Source of the DNA: Actinomycetes bacterium
Lineage (GTDB): Bacteria; Actinomycetota; Acidimicrobiia; Acidimicrobiales; Microtrichaceae
Assembly (NCBI GenBank): GCA_023392475.1
Contig: JAEVZA010000183.1
Location: 1 to 6,884, forward strand
DNA length: 6,884 nt
Direction: 5' to 3'
Shown: piece by piece, positions 1 through 6,810 of the stretch
How the letters are laid out: each line of letters opens with the position of its first letter
Numbering within the stretch: the first letter of the stretch is position 1
Notes under the pieces: generated by a model
The model's database searches: none
The model's input: only the letters and a program-made list of their open reading frames with translations
Told to the model about the DNA's origin: nothing
Translations under genes and position numbers: made by a program

Positions 1-1
1 C

Positions 2-1387
2 GGCGGCGCGGTCGCGGGCTGGGCCCTCGTCGACCGCCGCCACGGCGACAGCCGGTCGCGCGCCGGGCTGTCCCGCCGCCTGCGGGTGGCCGCAGAGCAC
101 CTCGGCCCGACCTACATCAAGCTCGCCCAGATCATCTCGAGCGGCGAGGGGCTGTTCCCCGCGGAGCTCGTGGACGAGTTCCGCAAGTGCCGCGACCAGG
201 TGCGTGCGGAGTCCTTCGACACCGTCCGCCGCGTGGTCGAGGAGGACCTCGGCCGGCCCCTCGAGGAGGTCTTCGCCGAGTTCGACCCCACGCCGCTCGC
301 CGCCGCGTCGATCGCCCAGGTGCACGTCGCCCGCCTCGCCACCGGCGAGGAGGTCGTGGTGAAGGTCCAGCGGCCGACCATCGGCCAGCAGGTCCAGTCC
401 GACCTCAAGGTCATGTCGTGGCTGGCGCCCTTCCTGGTGGGCCGCATCCCGATCGCCGCGCTGGCCAACCCGCCGGCGCTCGTCGAGCTCTTCGCCGAGA
501 CGATCACCGAGGAGCTCGACTTCCGGCTCGAGGCCGAGAACATGCTCGACGTCGCCGAGGTGTTCGCGCTGCTCGGCCAGCGTGGCTTCGAGATCGCGCG
601 GCCGCACCCGACGCTCGTCACCCGCCGCGTGCTCGTCATGGAGCGCCTCCGCGGGTTCGCCTTCGAGGACCTCGAGTCCATGCAGGCCGCCGGCGTGGAC
701 ACGCACGAGATCATCCGCACCGGCATGAAGGGCTTCACCGAGGGCTGCATCGTGCACGGGATCTTCCACGGCGACCTCCACGCCGGGAACCTCTTCGTCA
801 CCGAGGACGGCAAGATCGCGCTGCTGGACTTCGGCATCACGGCGCGGATGACGCCGCTGCAGCGCAGCGCGTTCCTCCGCTTGATGCTGTTCGGCGCCAT
901 GGGCGACATCCCCGGTCAGATCGGGGCGTTCCGGGACCTCGGCGCGCTGCCGGCGGACACGGACATCGACGACGTGATCCGGGAGCTCGGGCTGGACAAG
1001 GCGCCCGTCGACCCGACGACGCTCGACCAGGACGAGCTCGTCGGCGAGATCCAGCGGATCATCAAGGCCCTCATGGGCATGGGCGCGCGGCTCCCGAAGA
1101 TCCTGATGCTGTACGTGAAGAACCTCGTGTTCCTCGACGGCGCCATCGCCATGCTCGCCCCCGACCTGGACCTGCTCGCCGAGGTCGCGTCGCTGTCGAC
1201 CGGGCTGGCCGAGGCCCACGGCGAGCAGTTCGCCGCCGAGCTCGGCGTCTCGGCCGAGGGGTTCGCCGTCGACCAGGCCGCCATCCGGGCGAGCTTCGGC
1301 ATCGTCGACGACTCGATGGAGACCGTCACCTACCGGGACCTCCAAGCGCGGCGCGAGGTGATCCGCAAGCGGCTCGAGCGCCGCTGA
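2..1387 (+). CDS. UbiB/ABC1/AarF-family atypical protein kinase-like protein, 5'-truncated by the window edge
   Basis: The frame is open from base 2, so the true start lies upstream; about 461 residues are visible. Seen in order: a LGPTYIK segment followed by KLAQ (119-130), which corresponds to the family's KxGQ motif; the alanine-rich nucleotide loop AAASIAQVH (299-325); the beta-3 lysine in VVVKVQRP (362-364); the EELDFRLEAEN helix (ends at 541); the catalytic HGDLHAGN (767-790); and the metal-binding DFG (827-835). This is the full UbiB set. Members are ATPase/kinase-like proteins that support quinone or other lipid metabolism at the membrane. Actinobacteria mostly use menaquinone, so a direct ubiquinone role is doubtful. 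Two things are odd: alanine replaces glycine in KxGQ, and the protein ends in a charged tail (RKRLERR) without the C-terminal membrane helices found in many UbiB proteins. Family assignment is firm; substrate is unknown. Confidence 0.93.
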   Translation, partial: GGAVAGWALVDRRHGDSRSRAGLSRRLRVAAEHLGPTYIKLAQIISSGEGLFPAELVDEFRKCRDQVRAESFDTVRRVVEEDLGRPLEEVFAEFDPTPLAAASIAQVHVARLATGEEVVVKVQRPTIGQQVQSDLKVMSWLAPFLVGRIPIAALANPPALVELFAETITEELDFRLEAENMLDVAEVFALLGQRGFEIARPHPTLVTRRVLVMERLRGFAFEDLESMQAAGVDTHEIIRTGMKGFTEGCIVHGIFHGDLHAGNLFVTEDGKIALLDFGITARMTPLQRSAFLRLMLFGAMGDIPGQIGAFRDLGALPADTDIDDVIRELGLDKAPVDPTTLDQDELVGEIQRIIKALMGMGARLPKILMLYVKNLVFLDGAIAMLAPDLDLLAEVASLSTGLAEAHGEQFAAELGVSAEGFAVDQAAIRASFGIVDDSMETVTYRDLQARREVIRKRLERR

Positions 1388-1394
1388 GCCACGC

Positions 1395-1407
1395 CGCCCG
1401 GCGGGCG
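1395..1407 (+). terminator. Weak GC hairpin just after the UbiB-like gene
   Basis: CGCCC (1395-1399) pairs with GGGCG (1403-1407) around a GGC loop, 8 bases after the stop codon. Five GC pairs and no T-tract make it a weak candidate terminator. Such short stems arise often by chance in DNA this GC-rich. Confidence 0.2.
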
Positions 1408-1435
1408 CGGCACGCACCACGGTCGCCGCCGCCGA

Positions 1436-1472
1436 CCGGCACGTTCCTCAGGGGCGTGCCGGGTGGCACGCC
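1436..1472 (+). promoter_or_regulatory. typA leader with two mutually exclusive hairpins
   Basis: CCGGCACG (1436-1443) is the exact complement of CGTGCCGG (1455-1462), giving an 8-bp stem with an 11-base loop. The same central segment, GGCGTGCC (1453-1460), is also the exact complement of GGCACGCC (1465-1472), giving an 8-bp stem with a GGGT loop. Only one can form at a time. A further 6-bp stem is possible at 1473-1478/1489-1494. No T-run follows, so this is not a classical intrinsic terminator. It lies after the UbiB-like stop (1387) and 66 bases before the typA ATG. It could be a transcription end for the upstream gene or a leader that switches shape. The stems are directly seen; the function is inferred. 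Confidence 0.45.
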
Positions 1473-1522
1473 GCCCCGGTTCGGGTCGCGGGGCCGCGTC
1501 GGCCAGACTGGTGGGTCCCCCT

Positions 1523-1530
1523 GGAGACGG
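1523..1530 (+). promoter_or_regulatory. Ribosome binding site of typA
   Basis: GGAGACGG lies 12 bases (from the GGAG core) before the ATG at 1539. The spacing is long but it is the only purine-rich SD-like element nearby, and it supports this start over internal ones. Confidence 0.5.
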
Positions 1531-1538
1531 AACCACCG

Positions 1539-3434
<1,896 letters not shown>

Positions 3435-3444
3435 TCGCCGGCGA
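3435..3444. repeat. 10-bp perfect palindrome after the typA stop
   Basis: TCGCCGGCGA begins one base after the typA stop codon. It is perfectly self-complementary but leaves no loop, so it is a weak candidate for a regulatory or termination element, and possibly chance. Confidence 0.2.
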
Positions 3445-3461
3445 GCCCGGTGGCCTGCGCC

Positions 3462-3465
3462 AGGA
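3462..3465 (+). promoter_or_regulatory. Shine-Dalgarno that fixes the GTG start of the phosphotransferase
   Basis: AGGA lies 7 bases before the GTG at 3473, a near-ideal spacing, and the frame has no earlier start codon between the typA stop and this GTG. The AGG is also part of a possible 4-bp stem, CCTG (3454-3457) with CAGG (3461-3464), which may modestly mask the site. Confidence 0.6.
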
Positions 3466-3472
3466 TGATCCG

Positions 3473-4390
3473 GTGCTGCCGGCCGCGGAGGACCCCGCCG
3501 TCCGGGCGTGGCTCCGCGAGCTCGGGCTCACGGCGACCGCGTCGGCCCGCCTCGTCGGCGGCGCGATCTCGTTCGCCGAGGAGATCGCCGTGGTCGACGG
3601 CGACGAGCGGGATCGGACGGTCGTCCTGCGGCGCATCCCGACCTCGACGGACTTCCCCGGCCACGACCCCGCCGCCGAGCTGGTCGCGGAGGCCGACATC
3701 CTCCGGCGCCGCGCCGGGGACCCGCTGACGCCGGACCTCCTCGACGTCGACGTCGCCGGCACGAGGTGCGGGCTGCCGGCGGCCCTGCTCTCCCGCCTGC
3801 CCGGTCGACCGGTCGTCGCCCCGGTGGACCTCGACGCGTGGCTCGACGGCCTGGTCGGCGCGGTCGCCGCGGTGCGGGCCACGCCGATGCGGGCCGACGG
3901 CCTACCCCCGTACCGCCCCTGGTTCGGGGCCGACGACCCGCCGCCGGCGTGGAGCGCGGATCCGAGCGCGTGGACCCGGCGGCGAGACCGACTCGTCCGC
4001 GCGCTGCCGGAAGGCGGGGAACCCGGCGTCGTCCACCGCGACCTGCACCCGGGCAACGTGCTCTTCGACGGCCGCCGGCTGACGGGGATCGTGGACTGGC
4101 CGCACGCGTCGGTGGGCCCGGTGGAGGTCGACGTGGGCCGGTGCCGGGTGGAGGCCGCGATGGTCGTCGGGCTCGATGCGGTGGGCGGGTTCCTGCCCCG
4201 GTGCGCGGCGGTCGGCGTCGACCCCGACCGCTACGACCCCGCGTGGGACGCCGTCGCGGCGCTCGAGCTCGCCCGCGTGGCGGACCGGGTGGCGGCCGGC
4301 TTCGTCGAGCTCGGCGCGCGCCGCACCGTCGACGAGATGTGCGCCACGCTCGACGAGGTCGTCGTCGCTTCGGACCGCCCCGCCCCCTGA
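3473..4390 (+). CDS. Phosphotransferase of the APH (aminoglycoside/choline kinase-like) family
   Basis: Starting at GTG 3473 this encodes 305 residues, a usual length for the family. Seen: an N-terminal lobe with a LVGGAISFAEEIAVV strand-loop segment (27-41); the catalytic Brenner loop HRDLHPGN (188-195, catalytic Asp190, Asn195); and the metal-binding IVDW segment (Asp208) followed by the conserved GP-x3-D (215-220). The expected beta-3 lysine appears as arginine (VVLRRI, about 50-55), a substitution I recall in many actinobacterial APH-like proteins. The fold transfers ATP phosphate to small hydroxyl or amine substrates, but nothing identifies the substrate, and most such orphan genes are not resistance determinants. 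It is cytoplasmic, with no signal peptide or membrane helix. The 38-base gap to typA suggests one transcript. Family is sure; activity is unknown. Confidence 0.9.
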   Translation: MLPAAEDPAVRAWLRELGLTATASARLVGGAISFAEEIAVVDGDERDRTVVLRRIPTSTDFPGHDPAAELVAEADILRRRAGDPLTPDLLDVDVAGTRCGLPAALLSRLPGRPVVAPVDLDAWLDGLVGAVAAVRATPMRADGLPPYRPWFGADDPPPAWSADPSAWTRRRDRLVRALPEGGEPGVVHRDLHPGNVLFDGRRLTGIVDWPHASVGPVEVDVGRCRVEAAMVVGLDAVGGFLPRCAAVGVDPDRYDPAWDAVAALELARVADRVAAGFVELGARRTVDEMCATLDEVVVASDRPAP

Positions 4391-4419
4391 CGACCGAGAC
4401 CTGGGTCGGGCGGGGGAAA

Positions 4420-4438
4420 CCCGACTGGTCTGGTCGGG
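4420..4438. promoter_or_regulatory. 19-bp dyad upstream of the DUF4395 gene (candidate operator or hairpin)
   Basis: CCCGAC (4420-4425) is the exact complement of GTCGGG (4433-4438), separated by TGGTCTG, forming a 6-7-6 dyad. The same CCCGAC can instead pair with an earlier GTCGGG (4405-4410), so here too two hairpins compete. TGGTC is also directly repeated (4426-4430, 4431-4435). It sits between the phosphotransferase stop and the probable -10 box at 4449, where an operator or a terminator would be expected. No T-run follows. Confidence 0.4.
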
Positions 4439-4448
4439 ATTCACGTCG

Positions 4449-4454
4449 TAGCGT
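4449..4454 (+). promoter_or_regulatory. Candidate -10 box for leaderless transcription of the DUF4395 gene
   Basis: TAGCGT fits the actinobacterial TANNNT -10 pattern and ends 7 bases before the GTG at 4462, the spacing at which transcription would begin on the start codon itself. There is no convincing Shine-Dalgarno before this GTG, which fits a leaderless mRNA. No clear -35 hexamer is visible at the right distance. Confidence 0.45.
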
Positions 4455-4461
4455 GGGCGCC

Positions 4462-5019
4462 GTGACGACGACCCAGCAGCAGGACCAGCGGGAGGACCAG
4501 CGGGAGGACCGGCGCCGTCGTCAGGCGCTGCTCTCCTTCCCCAACCCGGTCAACGAGGTCGCGGCCCGGACCGTGGCGTGGGGCGTGGTGGTCATGGCGG
4601 TGCTCGTCGTCGCCCTCGGCTGGGGCTGGGTCCTCGTGCCGCTCACGTACGGGTTCGTCGCCCGCGTGCTCACCGGACCGACGCTCAGCCCGCTCGGCCG
4701 GTTCGCCACCCGCGTCGTCGCTCCCCGCCTGCCCTCGCACGCCAAGTACGTCCCCGGTCCGCCGAAGCGCTTCGCGCAGGCGATGGGCCTCGCGTTCTCG
4801 GGCACCGCGTCGGTGCTCTGGCTCGCCGGGGCCACCACGGCGTCCCGCGTCGTCGTCGCCATGCTCCTCGGCGCCGCGTTCCTCGAGGCCGCGTTCGCGC
4901 TGTGCCTCGGCTGCAAGGTGTTCGCCCTGCTGATGCGCGTCGGCGTCATCCCCGAGAGCGTGTGCGAGGAGTGCAACGACCTCTCCCTGAGGATCCCGGG
5001 GCTGACGCGGGCCCGGTAG
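4462..5019 (+). CDS. DUF4395 family integral membrane protein with two CxxC pairs
   Basis: Encodes 185 residues from GTG 4462 (GTG 4453 in the same frame would add three). A charged, low-complexity N-terminus (DQREDQRED, 8-16) precedes the family signature FPNPVNEVAAR (26-36). A first hydrophobic stretch runs about 37-67, and after a loop with GPTLSPLGRF (72-81) and KYVPGPPKRFAQ (95-106) comes a second hydrophobic region of about 107-158, which may hold two helices. CLGC (148-151) ends the last helix and CEEC (168-171) lies in the C-terminal tail. This order matches DUF4395, whose genes often neighbour thioredoxin or sulfurtransferase genes. A thiol-redox or sulfur-handling role is plausible but inferred; no such partner lies in this window. 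nucS follows after 11 bases, probably co-transcribed. Family confident, function unknown. Confidence 0.85.
   Translation: MTTTQQQDQREDQREDRRRRQALLSFPNPVNEVAARTVAWGVVVMAVLVVALGWGWVLVPLTYGFVARVLTGPTLSPLGRFATRVVAPRLPSHAKYVPGPPKRFAQAMGLAFSGTASVLWLAGATTASRVVVAMLLGAAFLEAAFALCLGCKVFALLMRVGVIPESVCEECNDLSLRIPGLTRAR
4483..4510. repeat. 12-bp tandem repeat in the 5' end of the DUF4395 gene
   Basis: GACCAGCGGGAG occurs twice in perfect tandem (4483-4494, 4495-4506) and begins a third time with GACC. It encodes DQRE-DQRE-D in the cytoplasmic-looking N-terminus. The unit length is a multiple of three, so copy-number change would keep the frame. Confidence 0.7.
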
Positions 5020-5022
5020 GGT
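5017..5022 (+). promoter_or_regulatory. TAGGGT element before nucS: stop codon, SD-like AGGG and possible -10 box combined
   Basis: The DUF4395 stop TAG (5017-5019) is embedded in TAGGGT. AGGG (5018-5021) lies 9 bases before the nucS GTG and can act as Shine-Dalgarno. The same hexamer fits TANNNT and ends 8 bases before the GTG, so a separate leaderless transcript is possible. The two readings are not exclusive. Confidence 0.35.
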
Positions 5023-5030
5023 CGCCCCCC

Positions 5031-5690
5031 GTGCGCCTGGTCATCGCCCGCTGCTCGGTCGACTACGCCGGTCGGCTCACCGCCCACCTGCCCGAGGCGC
5101 TCCGCCTGATCATGGTGAAGGCCGACGGGTGCGTGGCCATCCACGCCGACGGCGGCGCCTACAAGCCGCTCAACTGGATGAACGCGCCGAACCACCTCGT
5201 CGAGCACGAGGACCACTGGACGGTCACGAACCCCAAGGGCGAGCAGCTCACCATCCACCTGCACGACGTGGTGTCGGACTCCGCGCACGAGCTCGGCGTC
5301 GACCCGGGCCTGCAGAAGGACGGCGTGGAGGCGCACCTCCAGGAGCTGCTCGCGGCCGACCCGACCGCGATCGCCGACGGCCTCACGCTCGTGCGCCGCG
5401 AGTTCCCGACCGACATCGGGCCGGTGGACCTGCTGTGCCGCGACGGAGAGGGCGTGGCCGTCGCCGTCGAGGTGAAGCGGCGCGGCGAGATCGACGGCGT
5501 CGAGCAGCTCGTCCGGTACCTCGAGCGGATGGACCGGGACCCGGCCCTCCGCGGCATCCGCGGCGTCTTCGTGGCCCAGGTCGTGAAGCCGCAGGCCAAG
5601 GTGCTGGCCGAGGCCCGCGGCATCGAGTGGGTCGAGGTCGACTACGAGACGCTGCGCGGCGCCCGCGAGGCCGACCTCACCCTGTTCTGA
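5031..5690 (+). CDS. nucS: Mismatch-specific endonuclease NucS/EndoMS
   Basis: A complete 219-residue protein from GTG 5031, normal for actinobacterial NucS. The N-terminal DNA-binding/dimerisation half opens with RLVIARCSVDYAGRL (2-16) and contains GGAYKPLNWMNAPN (41-54). The linker has the typical KDGVEAHLQELL (96-107). The C-terminal RecB-like nuclease domain shows GPVDLLCRD (Asp133), VAVEVKRRG (Glu147, Lys149) and EQLVRYLERM (158-167), so the D-ExK active site is complete. NucS cuts both strands at mismatches such as G-T and T-T and provides non-canonical mismatch repair where MutS/MutL are absent. The protein ends DLTLF, resembling the short C-terminal motif by which actinobacterial NucS binds the DNA polymerase sliding clamp. 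It follows the DUF4395 gene by 11 bases. The next gene converges on it. Identification is firm; clamp binding is inferred. Confidence 0.96.
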   Translation: MRLVIARCSVDYAGRLTAHLPEALRLIMVKADGCVAIHADGGAYKPLNWMNAPNHLVEHEDHWTVTNPKGEQLTIHLHDVVSDSAHELGVDPGLQKDGVEAHLQELLAADPTAIADGLTLVRREFPTDIGPVDLLCRDGEGVAVAVEVKRRGEIDGVEQLVRYLERMDRDPALRGIRGVFVAQVVKPQAKVLAEARGIEWVEVDYETLRGAREADLTLF

Positions 5691-5733
5691 CGGCGCGGAG
5701 CAGGGGGTCTGACCCGGATCCCACTCGTTCCCA

Positions 5734-5771
5734 TGACGATCCGCGCTGCTCTACGACACGAACAATCGTCA
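5734..5771. terminator. Inverted repeat between convergent nucS and maoC-like genes (possible bidirectional terminator)
   Basis: TGACGAT (5734-5740) is the exact complement of ATCGTCA (5765-5771), with a 24-base loop. A second pair, CGGATC (5715-5720) with GATCCG (5738-5743), overlaps it and would compete. The stretch is less GC-rich than its surroundings. No T-run is present on either strand, so termination is a position-based guess. The rest of 5691-5780 shows no coding signal. Confidence 0.3.
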
Positions 5772-5780
5772 GAACCGCCG

Positions 5781-6641
5781 TCAGGCGTCGAAGGTGCAGC
5801 CGCCGGCGTCGAGGACGAGGCGGTCGCCGGAGGCGAGCGTGCGGAACACGGCGTTCCCCGCGCCCGTCTCCCAGATCTCGACCGTCAGCGACTCGCCGGG
5901 CATGACCGGCGACGAGAACCGGCCCTCCATCGTCCGGAACCGCGCCGGGTCCGAGCCGCACAGCTCGCGCAGCAGCGCCCGACCGGTGAACCCGTACGTG
6001 CAGAGTCCGTGCAGGATCGGGCGGTCGAAGCCGGCGAGGGCGGCGAACGACGGATCGGAGTGCAGCGGGTTGCGGTCACCCGACAGCCGGTACACGAGCG
6101 CCTGCTCGGGTCGGGTCGTGAGCTCGACCCGGTGGTCGGGGTCGCGGTCGGGCGCCTCGTTGCGCGCCCCCGACGGCCCGCGCTCGCCGCCCCAGCCGCC
6201 CTCGCCGCGGATGAACGCGGCCATGACCACGTCGAACAGCGGCTCGCCGTCCTCGACCAGCGTCGAACGGCTCGTGATCTCGACGACCGCCCCCTTGCCC
6301 TTGTCCCACATGGCAGTGATCTCGGCGACGGTCGACACCGCGCCGGAGACCGGGACCTCGCGGTGCAGCACGATCCGCTCCTCGCCGTGCACGAGCATCG
6401 CCGGGTTGAACGTGCCGATCGCAGCGAAGGCGCCGCTCACGTTCGGCAGGGTCACGACCATCGTCGGCAGGATCCGCTGCGTGACGTCGATCGAGTTCTC
6501 GGAGACGAACGGGAGGTCGGCGGCATCGACCGGGTCCTGCCCGGCGCCCACGCCGACCGCGTAGAGCAGGCCGTCCTTGGACGACCACGAGGTCTCGGCG
6601 GGCTCGCCCTTGACGCCGACGGCATCGGGGTTGATCGGCAT
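5781..6641 (-). CDS. MaoC-family double-hotdog 2-enoyl-CoA hydratase
   Basis: Encodes 286 residues, the usual size of actinobacterial double-hotdog hydratases. The N-terminal hotdog (about 1-150) shows the substrate-domain segment LVHGEERIVLHREVPVSG (83-100). The C-terminal hotdog (about 165-286) carries the hydratase 2 signature YRLSGDRNPLHSDP (184-197), with catalytic Asp189 and His194 plus Asn191, then GFDRPILHGL (204-213). Such enzymes hydrate trans-2-enoyl-CoA to (R)-3-hydroxyacyl-CoA in fatty-acid or steroid side-chain beta-oxidation in the cytoplasm; the chain length cannot be told from sequence. ATG 6641 is supported by AGGGAGGA immediately upstream. The gene converges on nucS and has its own promoter-like region. 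A bare MaoC dehydratase of another pathway is the main alternative. No defect seen. Confidence 0.93.
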   Translation of the reverse strand: MPINPDAVGVKGEPAETSWSSKDGLLYAVGVGAGQDPVDAADLPFVSENSIDVTQRILPTMVVTLPNVSGAFAAIGTFNPAMLVHGEERIVLHREVPVSGAVSTVAEITAMWDKGKGAVVEITSRSTLVEDGEPLFDVVMAAFIRGEGGWGGERGPSGARNEAPDRDPDHRVELTTRPEQALVYRLSGDRNPLHSDPSFAALAGFDRPILHGLCTYGFTGRALLRELCGSDPARFRTMEGRFSSPVMPGESLTVEIWETGAGNAVFRTLASGDRLVLDAGGCTFDA

Positions 6642-6645
6642 GTCG

Positions 6646-6653
6646 TCCTCCCT
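6646..6653 (-). promoter_or_regulatory. Strong Shine-Dalgarno of the maoC-like gene
   Basis: On the minus strand AGGGAGGA lies 4 bases before the ATG (5 from the GGAGG core). It is the best ribosome binding site in the window and fixes the start at 6641. Confidence 0.8.
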
Positions 6654-6703
6654 GGTTCGGACCGGTGCGGTGGTCGCGGGGTGGCGCTCCTCGGCTCGTC
6701 CGT

Positions 6704-6719
6704 GCCGGAGCGGTCCGGC
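6704..6719. promoter_or_regulatory. 16-bp palindrome at the maoC promoter (candidate operator)
   Basis: GCCGGA (6704-6709) and TCCGGC (6714-6719) form a perfect 6-4-6 inverted repeat directly downstream of the -10 box at 6722-6727, covering the expected transcription start. This placement would suit a repressor site; it could also fold as a hairpin at the 5' end of the mRNA. No regulator gene is visible in the window. Confidence 0.4.
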
Positions 6720-6721
6720 GG

Positions 6722-6727
6722 ATCATA
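6722..6727 (-). promoter_or_regulatory. -10 box TATGAT for the maoC-like gene
   Basis: The minus strand reads TATGAT here, one mismatch from TATAAT and rare in such GC-rich DNA. It predicts a transcript starting near 6715 and a 5' leader of about 73 bases. No recognisable -35 hexamer lies 16-18 bases upstream, where the sequence is a G-run. Confidence 0.55.
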
Positions 6728-6766
6728 GGAGGGCCGGGCCCAGCTCCCCCGCCCGGACCGCAGGCC

Positions 6767-6807
6767 CCGCCCCACCGACGAGCGCCGGCGACCGCGGTGG
6801 TGGGCGG
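6767..6807 (-). terminator. GC-rich stem-loop after the partial minus-strand gene
   Basis: CCGCCCCACC (6767-6776) pairs with GGTGGGCGG (6799-6807) with one bulged C, giving nine pairs. The 22-base loop contains the self-complementary CGCCGGCG (6783-6790). On the minus strand the stem begins 3 bases after the stop at 6811, a typical terminator position, and it separates that gene from the maoC promoter. No U-tract follows, so it is either a U-less terminator or only a stable structure. Confidence 0.4.
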
Positions 6808-6810
6808 CGC

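Noticed and set aside
1473..1500. tRNA-like GGTTCG element in the typA leader
   Set aside because: Only a T-loop-like fragment is present; no acceptor, D or anticodon arm can be built around it.
1506..1512. GACTGGT shared by the typA leader and the region before the DUF4395 gene (4423-4429)
   Set aside because: A 7-base match in two places is within chance for this length and composition, and the surrounding bases and distances to the start codons differ.
3473..4390. Aminoglycoside resistance gene
   Set aside because: The APH fold is shared by many metabolic kinases; no motif specific to known resistance enzymes was recognised and there is no mobile-element context.
5733..6728. Long plus-strand open frames opposite the maoC-like gene
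   Set aside because: They are mirror frames of a clear hydratase with an intact catalytic motif and strong SD on the minus strand; their own composition has no recognisable domain.
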